Assembly: GCA_947164965.1 (NCBI GenBank)
Contig: CAMUYR010000006.1
Span: 1-64,000 of the forward strand
From: an uncultured Prevotella sp.
Lineage (GTDB): Bacteria; Bacteroidota; Bacteroidia; Bacteroidales; Bacteroidaceae
DNA: 64,000 nucleotides
Direction: 5' to 3'
Positions 33,028 through 42,100 of this stretch are shown here, in pieces. A model generated the notes under the pieces. That model was not told the DNA's origin and made no database searches. It saw only the letters and a list, made by a program, of their open reading frames with translations. A program made the translations under genes and the position numbers. Each line of letters starts with the position of its first letter. Positions within the stretch are counted from its first letter, which is position 1.

Positions 33028-33828
33028 TTATTTATTCAGGTTCTGAATGAACGACCACTCGCTCTCATACGACTTCACCTTAATCAAGCACTGGTCTGTC
33101 ACAATATACTCAGAAAGGCCCTCGCGCGGAGCACCTTCGTGCCAGTCGTAGGTATAGCCCAGCTGTGTCCAAGGCAGAGGGCTGTCATCCTCGTAGGCGG
33201 AAGCGACGCTATAGCGATACCACTCACGGAAATTGGTGTCGCCCACCTTATATTTCTCATCAGCATATTTGGGGAACTCCAAGCCTGCTGAGGTTGTGGA
33301 AATCTCAGGGTCATGAGCAGGACGGAAGATATACGCAGGATCGGCATAGAACTGCACCATGATATTATAATCGCAGTCAGGGCTCAGACCGTACATCTGA
33401 ATCATACGCATGTGGGCAGCCACGCTGTCCAGTCCTGCATAGGCATCCTTCTTGCGCAACCAATCGGCAGGCAGCGTAATCCATGTACCCATCTCGCGTT
33501 CGATTCTGTATGCGCCCTCCTTACCGAAGAAGCGCTGCAGACGGCTACTGTCCACCAGTGTCACACACAGCACCATGTCCTTACCGTCAACGACAGCCCA
33601 CTCCTGTCCAGGCGTACCTTTCTTGATAGGCATCAGCTGATGCGAAATCTTTGTAGAGTCCAATTGCTTGGCATCAGCAATGGCTGCAGCCAACTGAGCC
33701 TGCAGCAGCGAGTCGTTCTCATACCATGCAATCTCATCGACGGGAGCAGTCTCCCCACCCTTGTTCTGGCTCTTACAGCCACCCAGAACCAATGCCATAA
33801 TGGCAATTGCAAAAACACTTTTCTTCAT
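33028..33828 (-). CDS. lipoprotein of unknown function
   Basis: This 266-aa protein has a clear lipoprotein signal (MKKSVFAIAIMALVLGGC) and an acidic, helix-rich start. A mixed domain follows with REMGTWITLPADWL, DCDYNIMVQFY and SYESEWSFIQNLNK. No enzyme motif is recognised. It follows the ClC channel gene by 24 bp with no promoter box of its own seen, so it is probably the second gene of that operon. Confidence 0.75.
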   Translation of the reverse strand: MKKSVFAIAIMALVLGGCKSQNKGGETAPVDEIAWYENDSLLQAQLAAAIADAKQLDSTKISHQLMPIKKGTPGQEWAVVDGKDMVLCVTLVDSSRLQRFFGKEGAYRIEREMGTWITLPADWLRKKDAYAGLDSVAAHMRMIQMYGLSPDCDYNIMVQFYADPAYIFRPAHDPEISTTSAGLEFPKYADEKYKVGDTNFREWYRYSVASAYEDDSPLPWTQLGYTYDWHEGAPREGLSEYIVTDQCLIKVKSYESEWSFIQNLNK

Positions 33829-33852
33829 ACTTACAATTGGTTAAAGTTATTA

Positions 33853-35661
33853 TTAATCTTGACTAAAGTCGTGTACCATCTTACGATACATGCCATACAT
33901 CCGTTTACGCGAGATATACCCCTTCAGATGATTCGAGGCGTCGAGCACTGGCAACCAGTCGGCCTGAGTGCGCTCAAAGATTTTCATCACCTGCGTCATT
34001 GGTGTCGTATCACTCAAGGTAGAAGCAGGCTCCACCATCAACTGCTTGGCCATAAAGTGGTGATACAGTTCTGTACGGAACACCACGTGGCGGATTTTTG
34101 CGATGTTGATTTCGCCCAACAGCAGTCCTGCAGCATCAGTGACGGGCAGCACCCTGTGGCGCGAACGCGAGATGTGCTGCACAATCTGTCCCAGTTCCGT
34201 ATCAGGACCAACAGCCTGGAAGTCACGGTCTATCACCGAGTCGAGACTCATCAGCGTCAGCACCGCATGATCAGTATGGTGTGTCTTCAGACGTCCCTGC
34301 TTAGCCAGTCGCAAACCATAGATGCCGTGAGGCTCAAAGATGTTGATGGTGATATAGCTAGCCACAGCCACGATCATCAGCGGCATAAACAGGTTGTAGC
34401 CACTGGTAATCTCGGCTATCAGGAAAATACCCGTCAACGGGGCGTGCATCACCCCCGACATGACGCCTGCCATACCAAGGAGCGAGAAATTCTTCTCAGG
34501 CACGTAGACACCTATCTGGTGCATGTTCCACAGGCGCGAGAAGAGGAAGCCCGTAAAGCAACCTATAAACAGCGAAGGAGCAAACGTACCGCCACAGCCG
34601 CCACCACCGTTCGTTGCCGAGGTGGCAAACACCTTGGTGAGCAACACGAGTCCTATATACAGGATAAGATATTCAGAGTGGCCATAGAATAGCGAACCGT
34701 CCAATATCTGATCCCAGTCAGCCTCTGTCTTGCCATTCAGCAACAGGTTGATAGAGTGGTAGCCTTCGCCATAGAGTGACGGGAACAGGAAGATCAGCGT
34801 ACTCAGGATGGCACCACCAATGAGCAGTTTCACATAGGGCTTATCCTTGAAACGTGCAAACATATCTTCGCAGGCCGTCATCATACGGATAAAATACAGC
34901 GAGACAAGTCCGCACGTAATGCCCAACAGTACACAAGCAGGCGCACGCTCTATCGTCCAGTCAGAGTCGAGATGGAATGAGAACATCACCGCATTGCCAC
35001 TGAAAATATATGTAAAACAGGTAGCCGTTACACACGACACGAGGATAGGCAACAGCGAGGCCATCGTCAGGTCTATCATCAGCACCTCGAGCGTAAACAC
35101 CAGTCCTGCTATCGGCGCCTTGAAGATGCCAGCAATAGCTCCAGCGGCACCACATCCCACCAGCGTCATCAGCGTCTTATTATCCAGCTGGAATAGCTTG
35201 CCGAGGTTCGAGCCGATAGCCGATCCCGTCAGCACGATAGGCGCCTCAGCACCCACCGAACCACCAAAGCCGATGGTGATGGCCGACGCAACGACCGACG
35301 ACCACGTGTTATGCGCCTTCAGTCGCGAGCGGTTACTAGAGATAGCATAGAGGATACGCGTGATGCCGTGCGAAATATTATCCTTCACCACATAACGCAC
35401 GAAGAGCGACGTCAGGTAGATACCAATCACGGGATATACCAGATAGAGCCAGTTGTACGTATCGGCATGGAAACGTCCAGTCAGCAGGGCTACAATGGTG
35501 TTGATGAGTCCGTGAAGAATATACGCAGCTACTGCAGACAACAAGCCCACGAGGAACGCCAAGACGAGCAAAAACATCTTGTCGCTCACGTTTGCTACAC
35601 GCCAGTCGTGCAACTTATTGATCCACGCGAGTCGCCCTTTGCTATGTGGTTGATCTTCCAT
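33853..35661 (-). CDS. ClC-family chloride channel/antiporter with C-terminal CBS domains
   Basis: This 602-aa membrane protein carries the ClC selectivity segments: GFGGSVGAEAPIVLTGSAIG, with the gating Glu retained in GAEAP in place of the common G(K/R)EGP, and GGGGCGGTFAPSLFIGCFTG. About ten hydrophobic helices are followed by two CBS domains (about 465-600; VIDRDFQAVGPDTELGQIV and MTQVMKIFERTQADWLPVLD). It moves chloride, probably in exchange for protons. The start MEDQPHSKGR lies only 8 nt after the -7 box, so the mRNA may be leaderless. Confidence 0.9.
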   Translation of the reverse strand: MEDQPHSKGRLAWINKLHDWRVANVSDKMFLLVLAFLVGLLSAVAAYILHGLINTIVALLTGRFHADTYNWLYLVYPVIGIYLTSLFVRYVVKDNISHGITRILYAISSNRSRLKAHNTWSSVVASAITIGFGGSVGAEAPIVLTGSAIGSNLGKLFQLDNKTLMTLVGCGAAGAIAGIFKAPIAGLVFTLEVLMIDLTMASLLPILVSCVTATCFTYIFSGNAVMFSFHLDSDWTIERAPACVLLGITCGLVSLYFIRMMTACEDMFARFKDKPYVKLLIGGAILSTLIFLFPSLYGEGYHSINLLLNGKTEADWDQILDGSLFYGHSEYLILYIGLVLLTKVFATSATNGGGGCGGTFAPSLFIGCFTGFLFSRLWNMHQIGVYVPEKNFSLLGMAGVMSGVMHAPLTGIFLIAEITSGYNLFMPLMIVAVASYITINIFEPHGIYGLRLAKQGRLKTHHTDHAVLTLMSLDSVIDRDFQAVGPDTELGQIVQHISRSRHRVLPVTDAAGLLLGEINIAKIRHVVFRTELYHHFMAKQLMVEPASTLSDTTPMTQVMKIFERTQADWLPVLDASNHLKGYISRKRMYGMYRKMVHDFSQD

Positions 35662-35669
35662 TTCGAGTG

Positions 35670-35677
35670 CAAAGGTA
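35670..35677 (-). promoter_or_regulatory. -7 box of the ClC operon
   Basis: TACCTTTG on the minus strand, with 8 nt between its last base and the ATG. An in-frame start further upstream would precede transcription. Confidence 0.55.
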
Positions 35678-35780
35678 CGAATAAGTGAGAACAAAAACGA
35701 AAGAAAAATGATTTTCTTTCATTTTGTCGAGCGAAAGTACCTTCGACCGCAGGTCAAAATACGAATAAATGAGTGAAAAT

Positions 35781-35823
35781 GCAAATTTATTTGCAATTTT
35801 CCGAGCGAGATTTGGAAATCTCG
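35781..35823. repeat. two short perfect palindromes before ndk
   Basis: GCAAATTTATTTGC (35781-35794) and CGAGATTTGGAAATCTCG (35806-35823) lie 12-55 bp upstream of the ndk -7 box and could be operator sites or part of a repeat. The gap between the ClC and ndk genes holds nothing else. Confidence 0.4.
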
Positions 35824-35834
35824 ATAATTCACTG

Positions 35835-35842
35835 TATCTTTG
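35835..35842 (+). promoter_or_regulatory. -7 box of ndk
   Basis: TATCTTTG, 43 nt before the ATG. Confidence 0.55.
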
Positions 35843-35885
35843 TGCACAATAATCACTAATTACTCATTATTTAAAACAAAAACTT

Positions 35886-36350
35886 ATGGAGAAGACCCTT
35901 GTATTACTGAAGCCCAGCTGCGTACAGCGTCAGCTGATTGGCGAGATTGTGAACCGTTTTGAGCGTCGTGGACTGCGTGTGGCAGGCATGAAGATGATGC
36001 AGCTCTCTGACGAGATTCTGCGCGAGCACTATGCCCACCTTGTCGATCGTCCCTTCTTCCCGTCACTGGCAGCCTCTATGCAGGCCTCTCCAGTAGTAGC
36101 TCTTGCCCTCGAAGGTGTTGATGCCGTGCAGGTAGTACGCACCATGACCGGCTCTACCAACGGACGTGAGGCTGCCCCAGGAACCATCCGTGGCGACTAT
36201 TCTATGAGCAACCAGCAGAACATCGTTCACGCCAGCGACTCGACATCGAATGCGGAGATTGAGCTGAAGCGTTTCTTCCGCGATGAGGAGATTTTCGAAT
36301 ACACCAGCGGAGCCTTTGGCTTCATCTATGGCGACGGCGAGGCAAAATAA
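35886..36350 (+). CDS. ndk: nucleoside diphosphate kinase
   Basis: This 154-aa cytosolic enzyme balances nucleoside di- and triphosphates through a phospho-His. It has the N-terminal TLVLLKPSCVQRQLIGEI, RPFFPSL, MTGSTNGREAAPGTIRGDYS and the active-site block NIVHASDS with the catalytic His. It is full length and monocistronic; the convergent YrdC gene ends 27 bp downstream. Confidence 0.95.
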   Translation: MEKTLVLLKPSCVQRQLIGEIVNRFERRGLRVAGMKMMQLSDEILREHYAHLVDRPFFPSLAASMQASPVVALALEGVDAVQVVRTMTGSTNGREAAPGTIRGDYSMSNQQNIVHASDSTSNAEIELKRFFRDEEIFEYTSGAFGFIYGDGEAK

Positions 36351-36377
36351 TTGCGCGCATTAACCTTTGCAATCTAT

Positions 36378-36962
36378 TTATTTCCTGATGACCGTTACTT
36401 CGCCGTTTTCTTTCAGTTTGATGATGCTTGACGGCGTATGCGGCTTGTGTTCCTGTCGGCGGCTCCAGCACACATAATCGACGGCTTCCAGGATGCGTGG
36501 GTCGATGTCGCAGTAGTTCTGTGCGGCAGGTTCGCCACTGATATTAGCCGATGTGGATACGATGGCCTTCTGGAATCGGAAGCAGAGCTCTTTGGAGAAG
36601 GTCTCGTTGGTGATGCGGATGCCCAGACTACCATCCTCGGCAATCAGGTTGGACGCCAAATTGATAGCACCGTCCAGTATCAGTGTGGTTGGCTTGGCAT
36701 CTTCGGCTTCTTTCAAGCTGTCGATGAGCTGCCAGGCCACGTCGGGCACATTACGGAAATAACGCTGCATGCGAGCATCTGAGTCTACCAGACAGATGAG
36801 TGCCTTCGAATCTTCGCGCTGCTTGATCTCGTAAACGCGCTTGACGGCTTCGGCATTGGTGGCGTCGCAACCGATGCCCCAGACGGTATCGGTTGGGTAG
36901 AGTATCACTCCGCCTTTACGCATGCACTCAACGGCCTTCTTAATATCGTCTTCTACCTTCAT
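36378..36962 (-). CDS. YrdC/Sua5-type L-threonylcarbamoyladenylate synthase
   Basis: This 194-aa protein has the YrdC signature: GGVILYPTDTVWGIGCDATN, the KQREDSKAL loop, RITNE, and STSANISGEPAAQNY. It makes threonylcarbamoyl-AMP for the t6A base of ANN-decoding tRNAs. It is the short form without the Sua5 C-terminal domain. It lies 2 bp after prfC, so it is translated from the same mRNA. Confidence 0.9.
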   Translation of the reverse strand: MKVEDDIKKAVECMRKGGVILYPTDTVWGIGCDATNAEAVKRVYEIKQREDSKALICLVDSDARMQRYFRNVPDVAWQLIDSLKEAEDAKPTTLILDGAINLASNLIAEDGSLGIRITNETFSKELCFRFQKAIVSTSANISGEPAAQNYCDIDPRILEAVDYVCWSRRQEHKPHTPSSIIKLKENGEVTVIRK

Positions 36963-36964
36963 AA

Positions 36965-38554
36965 TTAAAACTCACTTGTAAAGTGGAACTTGATGTTTTC
37001 AAAATCCTGCTGCGCCATGCTCAGCACGTAGCCACTGTCGGCCAGGAATACATCGCGGCCTTCCTTGTCCTTAGCCATGTACTGATACTTACGCTTCTTG
37101 AAGTTCTCCAGCTCTTGTGGATCGTCGCTCTCAATCCAGCATGCCTTGTACAGGTGTACTGGCTCCCAACGGCACTTTGCGTTGTACTCGTTCTCCAAAC
37201 GATACTGGATAACCTCGAACTGCAGCTGTCCTACTGTTCCGATGATCTTGCGATTGTTGAACTGATTAACAAACAGCTGAGCCACACCTTCGTCCATCAG
37301 CTGATCGATACCCTTCTGCAGCTGCTTGGCCTTCATGGGGTCGTCGTTCTCGATGTACTTAAACAGCTCTGGCGAGAACGATGGCAGACCGCGGAAGTGA
37401 AGTTTTTCGCCTTCGGTCAGCGTGTCGCCAATCTTAAACATGCCGCCTGTGTCTGGCAATCCAACGATATCGCCTGGCCATGCCTCGTCGATGGTGCTCT
37501 TACGCTGCGCCATAAACTGCGTAGGACTTGAGAATCGCAATGTCTTGCCCTGGCGCACATGCAGATAGGGCTGATTGCGCACGAACTTACCGCTGCACAC
37601 CTTACAGAAGGCGATACATGAGCGGTGATTGGGGTCGATATTGGCGGTAATCTTAAAGATGAATCCTGTAAATTTCGGCTCTTCAGGCTGTACATTGCGT
37701 TCCTCGGCTTTAGTTGGGCGGGGCGATGGAGCTATCTGTACAAAGCAGTTAAGCAGCTCTTGTACTCCGAAGTTGTTCAAGGCCGAACCGAAGAACACAG
37801 GTGCTACCTCGGCCTCGCGATAGGTCTCAACGTCGAACTCGGGATACACACCGTCTACCAGTTCCAAATCTTCGCGCAGTTTGGCAGCATCTCTCTCGCC
37901 GACACGTTCATCGAGCTCAGCAGAATCGAGTTCCACAGCCACCTTTTCCGTCACGCGCTGCTTATCAGGCGTAAACAGGTCGAGCTTGTTCTCATAGATA
38001 TTATACACGCCCTTGAACTTAGCGCCCTGGTTGATAGGCCAGCTGAGTGGACGCACCTTAATCTCCAGTTCCTGTTCCAGTTCGTCGAGCAGATCGAACG
38101 GATCGCGTCCCTCACGGTCCATCTTATTGATAAAGATGATAACTGGCGTCTTGCGCATGCGGCATACCGTCATCAGCTTTCGCGTCTGCGTCTCAACACC
38201 CTTGGCACCATCAACCACGATAATCGCCGAGTCGACGGCAGTCAGCGTGCGGAAGGTATCTTCAGCGAAGTCCTGGTGACCTGGGGTATCCAGAATATTT
38301 ACTTTGTATTCTATGTCTGAGCCTTCAGGGGTGTAATCGAACTCCATCACAGAGGTCGATACCGAGATACCACGCTGTTTTTCAATGTCCATCCAGTCGC
38401 TGGTGGCAGTCTTCTTAATCTTGTTGTTCTTGACGGCTCCAGCCACCTGTATCTGTCCGCCGAAGAGCAGAAATTTCTCTGTCAGCGTCGTCTTACCTGC
38501 ATCGGGGTGCGAAATAATCGCAAATGTCCTTCTTCTTTCTATTTCCTGATTCAC
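36965..38554 (-). CDS. prfC: peptide chain release factor 3
   Basis: This 529-aa GTPase recycles RF1 and RF2 from the ribosome. The G1 motif is [13 protein letters not shown], then [13 protein letters not shown] (G2), DTPGHQDF (G3) and [10 protein letters not shown] (G4). The C-terminal domains include [16 protein letters not shown], typical of RF3. It sits in an operon with the small 26-aa ORF and rfbD upstream and YrdC downstream. Confidence 0.95.
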   Translation of the reverse strand: MNQEIERRRTFAIISHPDAGKTTLTEKFLLFGGQIQVAGAVKNNKIKKTATSDWMDIEKQRGISVSTSVMEFDYTPEGSDIEYKVNILDTPGHQDFAEDTFRTLTAVDSAIIVVDGAKGVETQTRKLMTVCRMRKTPVIIFINKMDREGRDPFDLLDELEQELEIKVRPLSWPINQGAKFKGVYNIYENKLDLFTPDKQRVTEKVAVELDSAELDERVGERDAAKLREDLELVDGVYPEFDVETYREAEVAPVFFGSALNNFGVQELLNCFVQIAPSPRPTKAEERNVQPEEPKFTGFIFKITANIDPNHRSCIAFCKVCSGKFVRNQPYLHVRQGKTLRFSSPTQFMAQRKSTIDEAWPGDIVGLPDTGGMFKIGDTLTEGEKLHFRGLPSFSPELFKYIENDDPMKAKQLQKGIDQLMDEGVAQLFVNQFNNRKIIGTVGQLQFEVIQYRLENEYNAKCRWEPVHLYKACWIESDDPQELENFKKRKYQYMAKDKEGRDVFLADSGYVLSMAQQDFENIKFHFTSEF

Positions 38555-38572
38555 CTTATATAATATATATCG

Positions 38573-38653
38573 TTAATCCTTATTCTTGTTGATGTAAATC
38601 ACTACACCAGCTATCACTAACACCACAACGGCTATAATATGCAATAAATCCAT
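38573..38653 (-). CDS. possible 26-aa single-TM protein
   Basis: The ATG-started ORF MDLLHIIAVVVLVIAGVVIY ends in NKNKD before TAA. It is one hydrophobic helix with a basic cytoplasmic end, the shape of a real small membrane protein. It fills the gap between rfbD and prfC in the same direction. No strong Shine-Dalgarno sequence was seen, which is normal for this phylum. The function is unknown. Confidence 0.5.
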   Translation of the reverse strand: MDLLHIIAVVVLVIAGVVIYINKNKD

Positions 38654-38666
38654 AAGCAATCATTAT

Positions 38667-39515
38667 TTAAAGTTGAGCAATACATTCACGGAGTGACTCT
38701 TCCCAATAGGGTATCTCAATACCATACGTGATCTTGATCTTCGTCTTGTCGAGTACAGAGTAATGGGGGCGGGCAGCTGGTGTGGGATATTCTGCCGTAT
38801 GGAGCGGACGAACGCGACACGACGTGATGCCTGCAATGCGATGGATGGCCTTGGTGAAGTCGTACCACGAGATGACACCCTCGTTGGAGAAATGATAAAC
38901 GCCAGGCTCAATGCCCTTATTGACAGCCACCATGATGGCACGAGCCAAATCGCGCGCATAGGTAGGTGTGCCTATCTGGTCGAAGATAACACCCAGTTCT
39001 GGTTTCTCCTTACCCAGACGAATCATCGTCTTCACAAAGTTGTTGCCAAAGGTAGAATAGAGCCATGCCGTGCGGATGATCATAGCGCGCTGGCACAGCT
39101 TCTGAACATTCAGCTCGCCCACCAGCTTGGTGCGGCCATAGACACTGTTCGGACAGGTATCCTCGTCCTCAGTATAGGGCGTATGGTTGGTACCGTCGAA
39201 CACATAGTCGGTAGATATCTGAATCATCCAACCGCCACGCTGACCAACGGCATGAGCCAGATAGGCAGGGGCTTCGGCATTCAGTTTCTGACAGAGCGCC
39301 TCGTTGTCTTCTGCCTTGTCGACAGCCGTATAAGCTGCACAGTTGACGATACCGTCGATGGCATTGTCATTAACAAAAGTCTCGATGGCCTGCTGGTTGG
39401 TGATATCCAACTCAGCGACGTCTGTATTAAAAAACGTATGCTGGGGATTCACCTTCTCCAGCAGTTGCATCTCATTGCCTAACTGGCCATTACAACCTGT
39501 AATCAGAATGTTCAT
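38667..39515 (-). CDS. rfbD: dTDP-4-dehydrorhamnose reductase
   Basis: This 282-aa enzyme performs the last step of dTDP-L-rhamnose synthesis. The Rossmann loop MNILITGCNGQLGNEMQ begins at the ATG 1 bp after the stop of the DUF4924 gene; a TTG three codons earlier is less likely. AAYTAVDKAEDN, QISTDYVFDG, the NSVYGRTKLVGE catalytic Tyr/Lys, and RTAWLYSTFGNNFVKTM all match RmlD. RmlA is encoded 20 kb away. Confidence 0.93.
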   Translation of the reverse strand: MNILITGCNGQLGNEMQLLEKVNPQHTFFNTDVAELDITNQQAIETFVNDNAIDGIVNCAAYTAVDKAEDNEALCQKLNAEAPAYLAHAVGQRGGWMIQISTDYVFDGTNHTPYTEDEDTCPNSVYGRTKLVGELNVQKLCQRAMIIRTAWLYSTFGNNFVKTMIRLGKEKPELGVIFDQIGTPTYARDLARAIMVAVNKGIEPGVYHFSNEGVISWYDFTKAIHRIAGITSCRVRPLHTAEYPTPAARPHYSVLDKTKIKITYGIEIPYWEESLRECIAQL

Positions 39516-39516
39516 A

Positions 39517-40062
39517 TTACTCAAACTTCAGTCCTTCTTCCTTGTCTTTCTTATAATAGTCTGAGAGCATGCCGATGAAGGTGGTTATCTCCTTGATGGC
39601 ATGATCCGTATTAGGTGTTATCTCCTTCTGCTGCAGGCGCAACATCATGACACCATAAAGCGAGTTGAAGCACGTCTCCACCTCGTTTTCATCCTTGTTG
39701 GCTCCACGATTGCGCAACTCCACAATATAGGGAAGCACACGGTAATACTCGGCATTATAGAAAGGAAACTTGGTGGAGGCCAACAGCTGGGTATGCAACT
39801 CTATCAGCGTCTGCATGGTCACCTTGTTAATCTGCAGATGGCCCTGTTCGCGACAACCTTCCTGGTTCATCATACGAATCAGGTTACCAAACCAGTCGGC
39901 CAGTTCCTCCTTCTGTTCCTCATCATAGTCGAAGCGCTCGATATACTCCCTGCGGATACGGCTGAGCGAACAATCGAAAGCGCGGATGATATTCTCGACC
40001 TGCCACATATACAGCAGATACTCTGCTATATTGGTCTTACGTAATTCTTGTGAAATATACAT
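39517..40062 (-). CDS. DUF4924 family protein
   Basis: This 181-aa helical cytosolic protein begins MYISQELRKTNIAEYLLYMWQVE, the recognisable start of the Bacteroidota-specific DUF4924 family. It has no known activity. It is packed 28 bp after the LysE-family gene and 1 bp before rfbD; this arrangement suggests a housekeeping role, but none is known. Confidence 0.8.
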   Translation of the reverse strand: MYISQELRKTNIAEYLLYMWQVENIIRAFDCSLSRIRREYIERFDYDEEQKEELADWFGNLIRMMNQEGCREQGHLQINKVTMQTLIELHTQLLASTKFPFYNAEYYRVLPYIVELRNRGANKDENEVETCFNSLYGVMMLRLQQKEITPNTDHAIKEITTFIGMLSDYYKKDKEEGLKFE

Positions 40063-40090
40063 TGTTACCCTTTAACTTTTTTACCTCTAA

Positions 40091-40756
40091 TCAAAAGAAC
40101 CTGAACAGATTGGTTACCGTTCCAAATAGCGAGATGGCGGCAAAAAGTGTCACCACAGCCCCAATCACCTGATTGATAATGCGGATGCCGTGATCGTCGA
40201 AAATGGTGCGAACCTTGTCGACCAGCCACGACAACCCATACCACCACAGCAAAGCGCCACCCACAATGCTGGCAAAGCCAATCATCATCTCGAATGGATG
40301 GTCAGGAATGACGAAGGCAAACTGGGCAAACAGCGCCATGAAAAGGAAGATGATGAGCGGATTGGAGAAGGTGACCAGAAAGGCCGTCCAGATGTTATAC
40401 CACATCGAGCCTTTCTGCTGCCCTGACTGGTGCATGTTCTTCGTAGGATCGCTGCGCCACGTGTAAATGCCAAAGCCGAGCAGCAGTATACTACCGATAA
40501 TCTGCAGATAGAACTTATTCTGGTCGTTATTGACGAAATCCATGACAAAAGCCATACCAAAACCAGTAATACCAGCATAGATGATATCGCTGACAGAAGC
40601 GCCCAAACCTGTGGCAAAACCAAACCAGCGTCCTTTGTTCAGTGTACGCTGTACACAAAGGATGCCAACCGGGCCCATAGGTGCTGATGCAATCATACCT
40701 ATCAGCATGCCCTTAAACACCAAATCTACAATATTTATGTGTAGAGGAAACGGCAT
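40091..40756 (-). CDS. LysE-family amino acid exporter
   Basis: This 221-aa membrane protein has six predicted helices and the LysE/RhtB N-terminal motif GMLIGMIASAPMGPVGILCVQRTLNKGR, plus TGLGASVSDIIYA and a NPLIIFLFMALF helix. It exports amino acids or similar small molecules; the substrate is unknown. It heads the operon down to YrdC. The -7 box ends 8 nt before the ATG, so it is possibly leaderless. Confidence 0.88.
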   Translation of the reverse strand: MPFPLHINIVDLVFKGMLIGMIASAPMGPVGILCVQRTLNKGRWFGFATGLGASVSDIIYAGITGFGMAFVMDFVNNDQNKFYLQIIGSILLLGFGIYTWRSDPTKNMHQSGQQKGSMWYNIWTAFLVTFSNPLIIFLFMALFAQFAFVIPDHPFEMMIGFASIVGGALLWWYGLSWLVDKVRTIFDDHGIRIINQVIGAVVTLFAAISLFGTVTNLFRFF

Positions 40757-40764
40757 ATCGGGGG

Positions 40765-40772
40765 CAAAGGTA
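40765..40772 (-). promoter_or_regulatory. -7 box of the lysE-DUF4924-rfbD-prfC-yrdC operon
   Basis: TACCTTTG on the minus strand, 8 nt from the ATG. Confidence 0.55.
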
Positions 40773-40835
40773 CTAAATTTATGTGAAATATCTTAGTTTT
40801 TCTGCTTAAAACTTTGTTTTATCAACCTTTTTTTC

Positions 40836-40843
40836 TAACTTTG
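40836..40843 (+). promoter_or_regulatory. -7 box of the ROK kinase gene
   Basis: TAACTTTG ends 44 nt before the ATG at 40888. Confidence 0.55.
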
Positions 40844-40887
40844 TGCCTGCAAAATGAATTATTAACAACTTAAAACATAGCAAAAGA

Positions 40888-41868
40888 ATGGAACAACAAG
40901 GAATTAAGCCATACGTTATCGGCTTGGATTTAGGAGGTACAAACTCTGTATTTGGTATTGTAGATGCACGAGGTGAGATCAAGGCAACTACTGCTATTAA
41001 AACAGGTGGATATGCTACTGTCGATGATTATGTAAAAGCATCGGTAGAAGCTCTGCAGCCCATCATTGAACAAGTAGGCGGTATTGAGAAAATCAAGGCA
41101 ATGGGTATCGGCGCCCCCAACGGCAACTACTATAACGGCACCATCGAGTTTGCTCCCAATCTGCCTTGGGCCAACAACGGCATCGTCCCCCTGGCCAAGT
41201 TGTTTAGCGAACAGCTGAACAATATCCCCGTGGCACTGACCAACGACGCCAATGCTGCAGCACTGGGCGAAATGATCTACGGTGTGGCTCGTGGTATGAA
41301 GAACTTTATCGTCATCACACTAGGTACTGGTGTTGGCAGTGGTATCGTTGTCAATGGACAGTTACTCTATGGTCACGACGGTTTTGCTGGTGAGCTGGGG
41401 CACGTCACAATGGTTCGTGGTGCTGAGGGGCGTAGCTGCGGTTGCGGACGTACTGGCTGTCTTGAGGCTTACTGCTCAGCAACGGGTGTGGCACGTACTG
41501 CTCGTGAGCTGCTTGCCAAGACCGATCGTCCATCGTTGCTGCGCGAGATGAATCCTGAGGATATCACATCGCTCGATGTATCTATCGCTGCAGGTAAGGG
41601 TGACGAACTGGCTAAGGAGATCTATGAGTTCACTGGTAAGATGCTGGGTGAGGCTTGTGCTGACTTTGCAGCCTTCTCGTCGCCTGAGGCCTTCATCTTC
41701 TTCGGAGGTATGGTGAAAGCCGGCGATCTGATTATGGAACCCATCAAGAAAGCTTACAACGAGCATGTGATGAACATCTTTAAGAACAAGGCTCAGTTCC
41801 TGGTCAGCGGTCTTGACGGTGCTTCTGCTGCTGTGCTTGGCGCTTCAGCTATTGGTTGGGAGATTTGA
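40888..41868 (+). CDS. ROK-family glucokinase
   Basis: This 326-aa cytosolic sugar kinase has GLDLGGTNSVFGIVD for phosphate binding, GAPNGNY, LTNDANAAALGE with the catalytic Asp, VITLGTGVGSGIVV, the ELGHVTM motif and the zinc-binding CGCGRTGCLEAYCS. No helix-turn-helix precedes the kinase domain, so this is an enzyme rather than a ROK repressor. It is the likely glucokinase of the cell. It is monocistronic. Confidence 0.93.
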   Translation: MEQQGIKPYVIGLDLGGTNSVFGIVDARGEIKATTAIKTGGYATVDDYVKASVEALQPIIEQVGGIEKIKAMGIGAPNGNYYNGTIEFAPNLPWANNGIVPLAKLFSEQLNNIPVALTNDANAAALGEMIYGVARGMKNFIVITLGTGVGSGIVVNGQLLYGHDGFAGELGHVTMVRGAEGRSCGCGRTGCLEAYCSATGVARTARELLAKTDRPSLLREMNPEDITSLDVSIAAGKGDELAKEIYEFTGKMLGEACADFAAFSSPEAFIFFGGMVKAGDLIMEPIKKAYNEHVMNIFKNKAQFLVSGLDGASAAVLGASAIGWEI

Positions 41869-41895
41869 TATCGTAAATATCTTATTTTATCTATA

Positions 41896-41982
41896 ACAAA
41901 AAAGAGGTTGGTGCAGGACGCTACCAACCTCACTTTTTAATATGATAAGTGTCGTGGCAATGGCCATCGTAAAGACTTATCG
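41896..41982 (-). ncRNA. candidate small RNA, about 87 nt
   Basis: A consensus promoter (41987-42018) reads leftward into a region with no gene on that strand. The transcript would fold into a first hairpin (GATAAGT with ACTTATC, containing an inner TGGC-CATT-GCCA stem) and end in a strong terminator (GAGGTTGGT with ACCAACCTC, then TTTTTT). It lies in the 3' flank of the GH115 gene, which also reads this way, so it could be a 3'UTR-derived sRNA. A 26-codon ORF crosses the terminator and is not convincing. Confidence 0.45.
41904..41931. terminator. bidirectional terminator after the ROK kinase gene
   Basis: A 9-bp perfect stem (41904-41912 with 41923-41931) is flanked by A6 on the left and CTTTTTAA on the right, so it would work for the kinase gene (plus) and for the GH115/sRNA transcript (minus). 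Confidence 0.8.
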
Positions 41983-41986
41983 GGGG

Positions 41987-42018
41987 CAAATATAGATATT
42001 AATTATATAAAAAGCAAA
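41987..42018 (-). promoter_or_regulatory. orphan promoter in the GH115 3' flank
   Basis: TTTG (42018-42015), a 20-nt spacer and TATATTTG (41994-41987) on the minus strand match the Bacteroidota consensus exactly. It is 83 bp past the GH115 stop, with no CDS downstream. Confidence 0.55.
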
Positions 42019-42100
42019 TTTTCAGACACTTTTTTTACATTTTTGCCTGTTTTTTTTGAATTAACAATCCAAAAGCCCGATATTTTGCCACTCCATAAGG

